Position numbers and translations under genes: made by a program
Shown here: positions 11,872 to 22,445 of the stretch, piece by piece
How the letters are laid out: the number at the start of each line of letters is the position of its first letter
Position numbering within the stretch: position 1 is the stretch's first letter
NCBI RefSeq assembly: GCF_036785885.1
Contig: NC_092317.1
Location: 1,118,501 to 1,182,500, forward strand
Direction of reading: 5' to 3'
From: Coffea arabica
Taxonomy: Eukaryota; Streptophyta; Magnoliopsida; Gentianales; Rubiaceae
DNA: 64,000 nucleotides
The notes under the pieces: generated by a model
The model's input: only the letters and a program-made list of their open reading frames with translations
The model's database searches: none
What the model was told of the DNA's origin: nothing

Positions 11872-13144
11872 TTACTGGACTTCATGAAGCCAGGTCACAG
11901 CAGTATCAAGAAGATCATCATGGGAAAGCGCTCTTGGACAACAGTTGAAAGAGAAATCATTGGCCTCAATATTATCAGTACCTTGTGCTACTACCTCGGG
12001 AAAATCTCGTTCGAATTCCATGTTGAGAAAATCACAAAGGAAGTCGTTGTCCATTTCAAAATCCATCATGAAGCCCGAAGAGTAGCCTTCTTCTCCTGAA
12101 AAAGTTGGGGGCGATTCGGTTACCCCACCTGAAGCTGGGACGGGGCCAACTTTTTCGCTATTGTCAGCAGTACGAGTTTCGTTGGAGTCGTCTTTGGCCT
12201 GATCAGCCCCAGACGGCACTGGACATTTCACCGCCAAAATACCGGGTTGTTGTGCAGAGGAAGTTTGTAAGTCAGCGTTGATGAAAGCTTTAGTGCACCT
12301 TCTAGCCTTTGTGCGGACCACATAAGTAGAGGATCCTTCTCGCTTTTCTGAATTTGGCGGCTGATGAGCACTGCTCGTTAGCTTATGCAGTAGTGCGGCT
12401 GGTCTGGACCTCGTTGTTGATGACGGGTTGCGTTTTGTGCAGGAGGAGCTGGCGGCTAAGCGTTCACCGCTTTGATACTTCTTGGCGAGGTTGGTGTTCC
12501 AATAGTTCTTGATTTCATTGTCTGTTCGCCCCGGAAGCCTTCCAGCTATCAAGGACCACCTGCAGGACGCACATACACACGCACATATATGGCCCGATCG
12601 ATGATCAGTTACTCGACAGATTTACAAATTCGAAAATGTAATAGTAGAAAATAGTAACGTGCCGACAATATAAAACATGCATGCGGAATTAATATAGTAA
12701 TCAAGAATGAACAATATGAGTGAGTGTGGACTGGCCTGTTTCCAAGGAGCTTGTGCAGCCTGATTATGAGGTCCTCTTCGTCATCAGTCATGTTTCCTCT
12801 CTTGATATCAGGTCTTAGATAGTTCAACCAACGAAGTCTGCAACTCTTTCCGCATCTTTTGAGGCCTAGGTTTTGCCAGTTTATAATTTGACGTGACCAA
12901 ATAATGCATCTTCAGTTTTAACATTAAAAAAAAAAAAAAACCCTTATCTAGCATGCACATTGTTAATAAGTAGTACTATGCATTTAATCCTGATAAAACA
13001 AGCTAACTGACCTGCTCGTTTGGGAAGACTTCTCCATTTTCCTTCGCCGTGGGACTTCATGTAGTCTGTCAGCAATCTATCTTCCGAAGGAGTCCAAGCC
13101 CCTCTGTTTAAGCCTTCCTTAGCACAGCACGGGCTTCTCCCCAT
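11872..13144 (-). CDS. R2R3-MYB, TT2-type (subgroup 5) proanthocyanidin regulator
   Basis: Three exons on minus (13144-13012, 12865-12736, 12559-11872) encode 316 aa. It starts [18 protein letters not shown], typical of R2R3-MYBs. R2 is about residues 10-62 and R3 about 65-113. R3 has the complete bHLH-binding signature (D76 to R95). The C-terminal half carries [14 protein letters not shown] (167-180), which matches the VI.TKA.RC motif that marks subgroup 5 around Arabidopsis TT2. Known members of this group activate late flavonoid genes (such as ANR) together with a bHLH and a WD40 protein. The C-terminus is acidic and ends [15 protein letters not shown]. Intron 2 has a GC donor (AACAG|GCCAGT) instead of GT. 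The likely TATA box is at 13283-13291. Subgroup assignment is strong; the target genes are inferred. Confidence 0.93.
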
Positions 13145-13282
13145 CTTTCTTGCTTCGTTTGTCTCTTCTTTTTCTTATGCGTGAAATGCAAAAAGTTTGA
13201 CTCTTACTCTCCTGTAGTGTCCCTTCAGGCTTTAGCTAACTGTACTCGTTGTTGCGCCCAAATGGTAGAGGAATGCGTGCAT

Positions 13283-13291
13283 ATATTTATA
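13283..13291 (-). promoter_or_regulatory. Candidate TATA box of the TT2-like MYB
   Basis: TATAAATAT on the minus strand lies about 140 bases before the ATG at 13144, giving a leader of roughly 110 bases. Confidence 0.45.
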
Positions 13292-14427
13292 TTCTTGTTT
13301 TGGAGGTTACCTGTTAGGTTAGGGGCATGAGATCCTGTGAGGTCCCCTATGATTTCAATCAACATCGTACATCCCTAAACTTCAACAAGCTTTCTGGCGT
13401 CCATGCGTGATGGGGGCCGGGGAGAACATGTGCTTGCCTAACTCTTGCTATCTAAAACACCATCAAGACTTGTTTAATTAATCATATTTTGTCAACAGAA
13501 ACTTTTGAACACGATTAGATTGGACTGATTGCACGTAAAGTAGTTCATCGCTGTGAAATTTACGCCGGATCATTTCAATGAACGCATGATTTTGCATGCT
13601 TACCAAATTTCAAATAATTTACAAAAAAAAAAAAAAAATTTAATTTCCTAGAAGTCTTTCGACACACTTGTGATTCCTATCTTTCTCAATGTCTGACTTA
13701 CTAAAATTCAGTAAGCTACTTGGTTCTCAATATGATATATTGTCGGACCAAAAAGATTTTACAAAACTAGCATATTTTATTTTATCAGAAGTAATTGGGT
13801 GCGGTAACTTGTAAGACAGACATATTTATTCTCAGGGTTGTGTAACCATATTGCATATTCGCTGGATCAGAACATTCTTACTGTACTTGGTACTCAGAAG
13901 AAAATAAGTGTTTCTTTTCAATTTATTCCTTTAGTTCTTTCTTAATATTTATACCTAGTTGATTAACCTGAGGCTTGCATTTTGAGATTTTAAAGTAATT
14001 TACTCTCCGCAAATATTGGGGGTGGAAATTATTAAAATCAAGGATGTTCAAGATATTTTTTTTTTAACTTGTATTAATTCTATGTAAATCAAGGATGATT
14101 ACAAGAACTTTGGTAGACTCACTCGAAACAAAACTATACAGCGACAGGTGATTGATTACAGTAGCAAAAGCATCATTTTAAGAGCATTTTTTTTAGAAAA
14201 TGAACAAAAAAAAAAAAAGAGGAAAACTAAAGAATTTTACATGCAGTTGAATATATGAGGATATGTAATTTAACAAAAGAAAATCCAGATTCATCATCTT
14301 AGAACATTCTCCCATCATTTGCACTTTTTATTTTATTTTTTTAAAATTGCACTCTCACTACTGTTATTTTTATCATATCATATGGAGTAATTTTTATTTA
14401 TTAGACTATATGATAAAATAAATGGTG

Positions 14428-14470
<43 letters not shown>

Positions 14471-15097
14471 GGACGTATGACAAGACCTGGGTAGGTGTAT
14501 TCTTGTCTCGGTGGGTCTTCCTCTTTACTGGGTTTTTTTTTGAGTGTTAAAACAATAGATTTTGCGCTTGCCAAACAATTGGATCTGTTCCCATTTGATC
14601 AAATAACGGGATTCTTGACTAGAGAATGCTTCTGTGATATGGACGAGTGGAAGCCTCCTCACGGGCCAAACAAGAAGAGGTTTAGCCCCCAGCTAGCTCA
14701 GACCAACTCGGTCGATCTAAACTTTGAAAAGTCTCTCTGTCTTTAATTAAGTGGGGCTCCATAATGTCTGTTTGGTTTCTCCGACAAATGAAATGAACGA
14801 AAGTAGATAATTCTTTCAAGTTTTAACTTTTAACTTGGTTACGGCATTAGGACCGTCAAAGACTCAACTTGTTTTAATCCGGAATGCATGGACACAAGTC
14901 TTATCATCTTCTCGAACGTATTTCTTCTAAGTTTTACATTTTTTGGTACATCTTCTAAGATCTTTAATGATGTAATATAAAATGACAAGTTTTTTTTTTT
15001 TCATGCAATCGTCTATTTCAAGCTGGAAAAATTTTATTCCATATTTTCAATTTTCAAAATGAAAAACAAAAAAAGAGAGAAAAGAATATTAATGAGT
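13292..15097. other. Upstream region of the TT2-like MYB, no gene recognised
   Basis: AT-rich spacer with a long TA microsatellite (14431-14467). An 83-codon open frame on + (14495-14746) has no recognisable domain. Confidence 0.4.
14431..14467. repeat. (TA)n microsatellite
   Basis: About 18 uninterrupted TA units. Confidence 0.9.
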
Positions 15098-15256
15098 GTG
15101 TTTGGATAGCCAAATAATGGCAAAAAATTATTTGCTTACATCACTAATACAATTTTCAACACACATTTTTATCTTTTCAATTATCATTTTATCTCGCATA
15201 CATCACATCACAAAAAGTGTTACAGTAATTATATCAAATAATCTCCTATCCAAAAG
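15098..15256. mobile_element. MITE of the TGTTTGGAT family
   Basis: The left end TGTTTGGATAG and the right end CTATCCAAAAG are inverted repeats. The interior is AT-rich with GTTACAGTAATTATATC before the right end, as in related copies at 22294, 44292 and 54431. It is non-coding. Confidence 0.6.
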
Positions 15257-18200
15257 CGGTTTTACGTCAAGCATTGCACTACGTACGTAATGTCTCCGGT
15301 AGCCCGTAATAGAATCTCTTCCGATGGCCTTCACCGGACTCTCTAATCTAGACTTCATTATTTTTGTGTTTTCAGATGAGAAATGGGCTAATATTTGGTA
15401 AGGAAGAGGATATTTTCTGGCTTTCACATGACTGTTGTCTTACGTATTTAAAATTCGTGATAAAGTGACTGATAAAGAAAGCGATAGGAGGAAAAAAAAG
15501 GTGATAAGTTCGCTTGCCATGGAATTAAAGATTGAAACATGAATCTCGCTCGAAATTTAACAATTACTTGAAAAATGTAAAGATTGCCAGAAAGGTGAAC
15601 TCTGTTTAATCCAGGGACAGTGATGCTTAGAATATTTTAAATGGACGATGTAGATTGAACCGAGATCGATGGATCGATCCGGACCGTGGACTCTGACACC
15701 GGCGCGAGCGAGTAATGCGTCATTAAACTTACCGGTCCTTCCAGTTCTCCCGAAGGCGGCGGCTAACCTTCTCAGCATGTCTTGAACATTAGTTGAAACT
15801 TGAAAGCAAAGCAACGATGACAATCCAGTAACAGTAACCCCCAACAAGACATCTCCGACGTGAACGGAAGTGGTCAAATTCTGAATTTAACGTTGATATT
15901 CTTTTGCCAATCATTGTCAAAATTGTGAATATTACCCTCCACCAATTATTCTTAGTCGTTAGCTAAGGTTGTACGAAGAGGCCTCATAAATTGTTACGTG
16001 TGCAGTCCTGCGCCCTTTAAGCCAAGAGATACGCTGCTTGCTAGTCACCACTCACCATTGTGCTGCTAACCAACAAGTCTTCGAGTCACCCATGGTTGGT
16101 GTGGTACAAGAATTTGCCAGAAATGGTTTGAATTGCAGAATTATTGGAGAAAACCTTTTTGGAGTTTCTGAGAAGAAATATTTGCTAACACATTTCTCAA
16201 CAAGCTTTAAGCTCACATGCATTTCATCTCCCCCCAAAAAAAAAATTGTGTGTTACAGTATTATTTTTCTGCAAAAACCCTAAAAACAAAATGCAATCCA
16301 ATCATAACTCTGGGAAGTGATTAAGAATTATAGTGGTTTTTAGCATAACTTGGGATATATATATATATATATATATATGTAGCTACTCCATCCATATATC
16401 TCTAAGCCTGCATTGCTTGACCGGACACCAGTATATGGGGAGCGTACGGCCGCTAATTCGATGCGTTTGTTACAATAGCCCCTGAGAAGTGTTTCTATCT
16501 ATAGAAATTACTTTTAATGGATACCATCGGATCAATCTGAAGCTGCCAACTTGTCAAAGGCAATTCTCTTCGTGCGCTGATGAAGTAGGGACATTGAATA
16601 CTAGTCATGAAAAGTCTTTTTTTTTTTTTTTTTTAAAGTTTTCAAGTACTGCAAAATTGAAGAAGAAAAATGGGTGCAGAGGATGGATGCAGTTGCAGTC
16701 ATTTTGGAGAAAGACCACATCTACAGGTGACATTAATAGCTACGCTGGTTTTAAATTTTATTCCTATGCTACTTTGACTAAGGATTGATGCATGCAGCTT
16801 TGACGCAACGTAGAAACTAGAAACTAGAAAGCAATTGGGATTGAGAAATAAACTAGAAAGTACTGGGCTGCTGCTTCTGCTGTCGCCGTTAGGGGCGGCT
16901 ACGTTATTTTATGGCTCAAAATTCATGAAGTGCACGCCCTTGACCATCAAATAATTAAAAGGATACTGGAATAGTCCATTGTTTCCGTCCAGTCACTCAC
17001 TTGCGTAACTGCAATCTTCTCCAAATTCACAGTAACTTGTAAGATACTTACAAGACCGAGAGGGACAAGCTGCATTAAGATTTTGATGCAGTTGTGTTGT
17101 ATTTTTTTTTTTTTTTTACACAATTTAGTATATTATCATATAATTGTTTTGTACGCATAAAATTTATTTTTGTACACCAAATCAACATATAAATATAATT
17201 TTATCCATAATTATACACTACAATTTGAATAATATATAAGAATAATTATAAAGGTCACGGCTTGAAAGAAAAATGGAATATGAGATCGATAAATCATAGT
17301 ATATGAAGTGAAGGTCAACAACCAACAAGGTGCACTGCAGACCAATTATTACGAACTTGAAAGCGACTCTCGTACATAATCACCAACTACTCTTCTACGT
17401 ATTATTATATCATCCATCCCTCCAAAGGAAAAGTCTACAAACTGCTCTTCTTATTTTCTTCCCTATTGAAAACCTTTCTCCGTCCTTGCAATCATAAGAA
17501 GGAAGGAAAATCCGGTCGACATTGAACAAAAACCCAAAAAAGAAAAGCTAAAAAACCATTACTCTTCCACTGGAAAAATAAAAGATGCATTAACATAAAC
17601 AAATAAGGGTCAACTAGAAACTCAAAGAAGCAGGACGAGGGATTGGTGTTAGAGCATTCGACAAAGTAATTAACAAAGTTCAATACTGTATATTGAAGTT
17701 GGAGTGCAGCACTGTATAGGAAGCGTGGCCAACGTTCTTTTTATTTCTTATGTGTTATCCTACATTCCAAAATGACTGAAGGAGACAGCTAATCTCTTTT
17801 TGCTTTGAGAATAGGGGGAAAAAAATAGGAAAGGAAAGGGAAGTTGTTTTGCTTTCCAGTTAACCTAAATCGTTGAGTTCTGATTTGAGGTGGGAGAGAT
17901 GGACGATGTGTACTCGGGCAAGAAATCGGTGATTGCGACCAAATGTTGATTATTTAGCTACTTGACCCTATCATTTTTAATTTACTTTTGTGGTTCAAAG
18001 AGCAAATGCACAGGCGACGGGCCATAGTTCTTAAAAAGTCCGGCACAGGTCCACCCAACAGGCCGAGATTCTCCAAACAAATCAGATGGGTTCCTTTCCA
18101 TTTTATTTATTTTTGCTCCAAGGTGGGCCTAAGGCCCAATTATAAAGAGACCAAGGGTTAGACATTGCCCAAACATCTTGTACGCTCTTCTGTCATATGC

Positions 18201-19426
18201 CCGTTTATTTCCCAATCAGACATGGCGAGTCATGAAGGTCCTCAGGAGGAGTATCATTGTGTATTAGCTTAACCAATACAAGTTGACTCGATTGATAAAA
18301 ACAGTCACTTTTTCACCAAAATTGGGGTGTTTGATTGAAGTTGGTTCCTGACGTGGATGTTGTGTTAATGGATCATCTGTAAAAACCTCGTAATTCACAT
18401 ATGGCCTTTTCACCCAAAGCTTTTCTTGCCAAAATTAAAAAAAAAAAAAAAAAAAAACGTGTATTAAGTTAAACACGGGCCCTTCATCCTGTCTGGCCAA
18501 CTAAGGCATTAAAATCAAGTAGCATATGGTGTATGCAATTCAACAATCAATCATCTTCCGTGCAACCATGGGCTTAGCTTACCCATTATCATAGAGGACT
18601 TGGGATGATAGATCCAATCTTCTTGAACGGATCGTCTACGGAAGGTCAACGAACTTTGCAGGCAAAACAAGTCTACCATTGGCGACTAATGCTTGCAGGT
18701 TAAACGCAATATGTGTAACGCCCAAACTCATCAAGCTGCATAACTTAATGAAACATTAACATGAGATCTCTACAGAACGCCAAAACAGCCAAAAAAACAG
18801 TAGTACTACTTGCTTTTTAATATGGTCCAATATGTTGCAAAAACAGTACTACTTGCAAATTCCAATTTATCTCGTGATGTTTTCCTAAGAATAAAATAAG
18901 AAATCGGGATGGGAAGGGGGAAAGGCAAAAGAATTGAAGTGTCAAAAAAATGGTATTTTGGGGAAAGATTTTGAATATTTTGTGATCATTTGAAGAGAAG
19001 ATAGATCTCTGTAATTATTCTTTTTCTAGTTTCAATCACTGAAATGAAATTCTTATGGAAAAAAAAAAAGAAGAAGTAAGAAAAGAAAAAATAGACAAAG
19101 AAAATAGAGGGAAAAAGAGGGAAGAAAAAAAAGAAATCAGAATAATGGAGGCATAAGTTTATCCAATAGGGGATAAAGTGAGACAAAAGAAAAGGTCAGA
19201 GAATAAAATGAAAAAGAGGATATACCTTAAGAGAATTAATTGTGATTAACCCTGCCCATATATACGACTTCATGACCGTAGTTAGATATCCTGTTAGCTC
19301 AATCCTTTTTTGAATTTATTATAGATTTTTCTTACACATGTTTATTGGACATCCATCATTATAATTATATTACACGTAACTTATCATGTGAATATGTATT
19401 ATCATAATTATTACTTTTTTACATTT
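15257..19426. other. Long spacer, no firm gene
   Basis: A 106-codon open frame on - (15557-15877) is more GC-rich than its surroundings and contains a hydrophobic segment followed by an Arg/Gly-rich stretch. I do not recognise it and it may be chance. The other frames are short. A TA microsatellite lies at 16355-16378 and several long A or T runs occur. Confidence 0.35.
16355..16378. repeat. (TA)n microsatellite
   Basis: About 12 TA units. Confidence 0.85.
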
Positions 19427-19435
19427 AGATATTTT
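19427..19435 (-). promoter_or_regulatory. Evening element upstream of the ELF4-like gene
   Basis: The minus strand reads AAAATATCT, the exact evening element bound by CCA1/LHY-type clock MYBs. A second copy is at 19835-19843. The motif also occurs by chance elsewhere in this AT-rich window (for example near 8568, 14053 and 31262), so position is the main support. Confidence 0.4.
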
Positions 19436-19834
19436 CTCAAATTAACTATACTTTTTTAAAAAAGAAAAAAACTAAAACTTGTAACCTCTCTTAATAAGCA
19501 TAAGATAGCCAAATCATTTTATTTATTTTGTCATGAAAAAAATAAATAAAAGAAAAGAAAAGATAAATGGATTTTTTTTTTTAAAAAAAAAAAAAGAAAG
19601 GAGAAAGTGAGGTTACATCGCGTCTGACTTAATAAATATGGACGGCCACGATTAATGCGTCATGCGTAGCACAAATCAGCAGTTGAAGAGTTGAAAGGAA
19701 AGTACTTGCGAGTCTTTTGTCGAATCTTACACACACCAAAGATCTTCTTCATACCTAAACACACTTCTGACTGACCGGAGAATCCCGCAGGTGAAGCAAC
19801 CCCCACCCAATCCAATCCCAAACCAAAACCAGAT

Positions 19835-19843
19835 AAAATATCT
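19835..19843 (+). promoter_or_regulatory. Evening element near the 5' leader of the ELF4-like gene
   Basis: AAAATATCT on the plus strand, about 1.05 kb before the ATG and probably at or near the first exon. ELF4-family genes are clock-regulated in Arabidopsis; direct control here is inferred. Confidence 0.4.
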
Positions 19844-20044
19844 TCTCCTATTATCCCCCTTCTCGAAACACAATCCAACCCATTTTGTGTCCTCCTCTTC
19901 TTCCGTACTCTCTTTTCTCTTTCATGATTCCAGGGCCTTGGTTCAATCCAGGCTACATCTGATTGGATTGATTCCACCGCCGACATTTTTTCACAAATTT
20001 TTTTCCACAGTTCCTTGGACATAAAAATGTCCCAGAAATTCCAG

Positions 20045-20894
20045 GTATCTTAGGACGAGCTATTTCTGGCAAGTTTTTCTTTTCTTTGTGACGTATGTTT
20101 TAATTCTTCTTCTGATCTTTTCTGAAATCATGGATGTATGTTTTAGTAGTCTATACTCTATAGTTCTTGAATATTCCAGTGTGTGTATATATATATATAT
20201 ATCCTCGTACCTTTGAATTTTCCAGCTAGCACTTAGTCCTTGGGCATAGGTACTGTAATTTTTTGTCCGAGTATCTCTGTCGGTTTGTAATGCTAATCGT
20301 CATCATAGATTCCATAGGCTTCCGACTTTTGGCCTATTCATTATTTTTCCATCTGCACTTTATTCCTTGATCTCTTTCTTCGTGGTTGTCTTCCCCTTGT
20401 CTCATCTTTTCAACAGATTTTTCATCAGCTGGGCTTCAATTTTTTCAGTAGTTACATTTTTTCCCCTCATTCAACTTTAAGAACAGCAATTCCTTCAATA
20501 AAAAGAAAAATTAAGGACAGCAAGATTGGATTGTTTTGCAGGATAGTTATTCCTTTGACTTTTTGCTTGCTATATTTTACGGTTCTTTCATGTGGTATGT
20601 GGATTTTGTGGTCAATCGGAGTTTTTAAGATTCACATTCAAAAGTCAAAGGAATATCTTTGCTTTGTATTTGCAGAACCCAGAAAGTGAAAAAAGGATGC
20701 TCTTTTATGGCACATGAAGATATCAATCTTTTTGCGTCACAACAGAGCAAGTGATTGAAGTTTCTGCAGTTTCTTTCTGGATTGTTGTCTCAGATTTTCT
20801 TAGAATCGACATCTTCTTGTTGGGTTCTGAGAAAGATTGGATTTTTTATCGCAGTGCTGGTGGTAAATTGTGATTCATTTGTTTAATTACACAG
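20045..20894 (+). other. Probable 5' UTR intron of the ELF4-like gene
   Basis: A good donor (CCAG|GTATCT at 20044/20045) and an acceptor (ACACAG) that ends directly before the ATG at 20895 suggest a single leader intron of 850 bases. The leader exon would lie in the pyrimidine-rich stretch before 20044. An internal alternative acceptor exists near 20676. A TA microsatellite (20186-20202) lies within it. Confidence 0.5.
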
Positions 20895-21239
20895 ATGGAA
20901 GATGATGATATATTTTCTGGGATTGGTATTGGAGCGCAAGTCGATGGCAAAGTAGTTCAAACATTTCAGAAGAGCTTCTTGCAAGTGCAAAATATTCTGG
21001 ACCAAAACAGGCTGCTTATCAATGAGATCAATCAGAATCATGAATCTAAGATCCCAGATCACTTGACCAGAAATGTGGGCCTAATTAGAGAGCTCAATAA
21101 CAACATTAGGAGGGTGGTTGATCTTTATGCTGATCTTTCGAATTCTTTTGCCAAAACCATGGAGGTGTCTTCAGAAGACTCAGCTGGGACTACTAAATCG
21201 GATGGAAGAGGAGGCCAGAAGAGATTTAAATCCAGCTAA
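20895..21239 (+). CDS. ELF4-like protein (EFL3/EFL4 type), circadian clock
   Basis: A single coding exon of 114 aa with the ELF4 domain (DUF1313) at about residues 15-95, including FQKSFLQVQNILDQNRLLI and NHLTRNVGLIRELNNNIRR-type helices. ELF4 in Arabidopsis is part of the evening complex with ELF3 and LUX in the nucleus; the ELF4-like paralogues are less well understood. The length matches EFL proteins (about 110-120 aa), and the C-terminus is short and basic (GGQKRFKSS). The start MEDDDIF is the first ATG after the predicted leader intron. It is the left end of a gene block that, from memory, matches Arabidopsis At1g72630-At1g72660. Family assignment is secure; ELF4-like 3 or 4 is my best guess at subtype. 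Confidence 0.93.
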   Translation: MEDDDIFSGIGIGAQVDGKVVQTFQKSFLQVQNILDQNRLLINEINQNHESKIPDHLTRNVGLIRELNNNIRRVVDLYADLSNSFAKTMEVSSEDSAGTTKSDGRGGQKRFKSS

Positions 21240-21770
21240 CTCGATTCCAATTCATGAAAATCAAGAGGGGATCTTCAATCCCTCTCCTTTCCACTCTACT
21301 TCTTAAATTTTACCCCCTATCTTACTGGAAAAAAAAATCAAAACAAAGGGGATCTTCAATCTTTTTTTTTTTTATTGTTTTTTTTTCTTAGCTTGCCATA
21401 ATTTCATCAGATATATCTCTAATTCACTTTAGTGGATCTTCATTTTTCTCTTCATATCTTTCTTTATTTTTTTGGGGTGGTTCTGCAGATTTGTAGATTT
21501 TGTTGACCTTGACTTTTTTCTCTCCAACTCCCTCATAAAAAAAAAAAAAAAAAAATTACTACTAATACCGTCGTGCATCTCTCCCAGCTGTAATCATTTG
21601 CTTATCTGACTGGAACAAGTGTTCGTGTGTTATTCATTCCAAAAAATCTTCAGCTTTCTCATCGAGTCGTGAGATGTACTGGTTAACCACCAAATCTTTC
21701 ATAAAGTTGTCAACTTTTTGGATAATCCTCAGCCTGATTTCTCAAATGCTACAAATTGGAGTAATACAGT

Positions 21771-22293
21771 TTGTCAAATGAGTTTTTTTTAGATGTTTAT
21801 TTAAAATTTTATTATTATTTTACAAAAAAAGTTATAGAAAATATTTTTAAATTAAAAATATTTTTTCTTTTCATTTTTCTTTTCTTTTCTCTCTTTTTCT
21901 TCTCCCTTCCCCTGCCACCTCTCCCTTCCGGCAAAAGTTGTAGCTGCAAAATTTTTTTTTTCTTTGCTTTTTTATATCCCCCTCTCCCCCCCCCCCCCCC
22001 TCCTCTCAATGTAATCTGGTCACATGACCAGATCGGGCAAAGGGGGAGGGGAGGAGAGAGAAAAAAAAAGTAGCCGGCGACGAAGGTAGCTGTGGGTTGA
22101 GGTGGCGGGTTTTGGTCGACAATGGAGGTAGTGGTGAGTTGAGGTAAAAGAATAATGGAGGAAGAAAAAAAAAAATTTTTTTTTTTGTACTTTGAGTATT
22201 TTAAAATACGTAGTTTAAAAATTTTGAAAATTTTTTAAAATTATTATAGATAAAGTTATTAAAAACCTATTCGAAAACAAATTTGACAAAAAT
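21771..22293. repeat. AT-edged element with strand-asymmetric low-complexity core
   Basis: AT-rich edges surround a core that is pyrimidine-rich on the left (CTCCCTTCC, C14) and purine-rich on the right (GGGGGAGGGG, GGTGGCGGG). The core has a near-palindrome, ATCTGGTCA..TGACCAGAT, at about 22014-22034. The organisation resembles 29520-30500. It may be a non-autonomous transposon; coding frames here are low-complexity artefacts. Confidence 0.45.
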
Positions 22294-22445
22294 TTGTTTG
22301 GATATTGAGATGTATTTGAAATATTATTTGAAATAATTACTGTTATATTTTTTATGATGTGATGTATGTGAGATAAAAAAGTGAATTAAGAAATATATTT
22401 ATGATTCAAGTGAAATTATTTAAAATATTTTTGCTATTCAAACAC
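22294..22445. mobile_element. MITE of the TGTTTGGAT family
   Basis: The ends TGTTTGGATA and TATTCAAACA are inverted. The interior has GTGATGTATGTGAGATAAA, close to the reverse complement of the copy at 15098. It abuts the low-complexity element to its left. Confidence 0.6.

Noticed and set aside
19660-20022. 120-codon open frame on minus, antisense to the ELF4-like leader
   Set aside because: No known domain; it overlaps the probable leader exon of a well-supported gene on the other strand.
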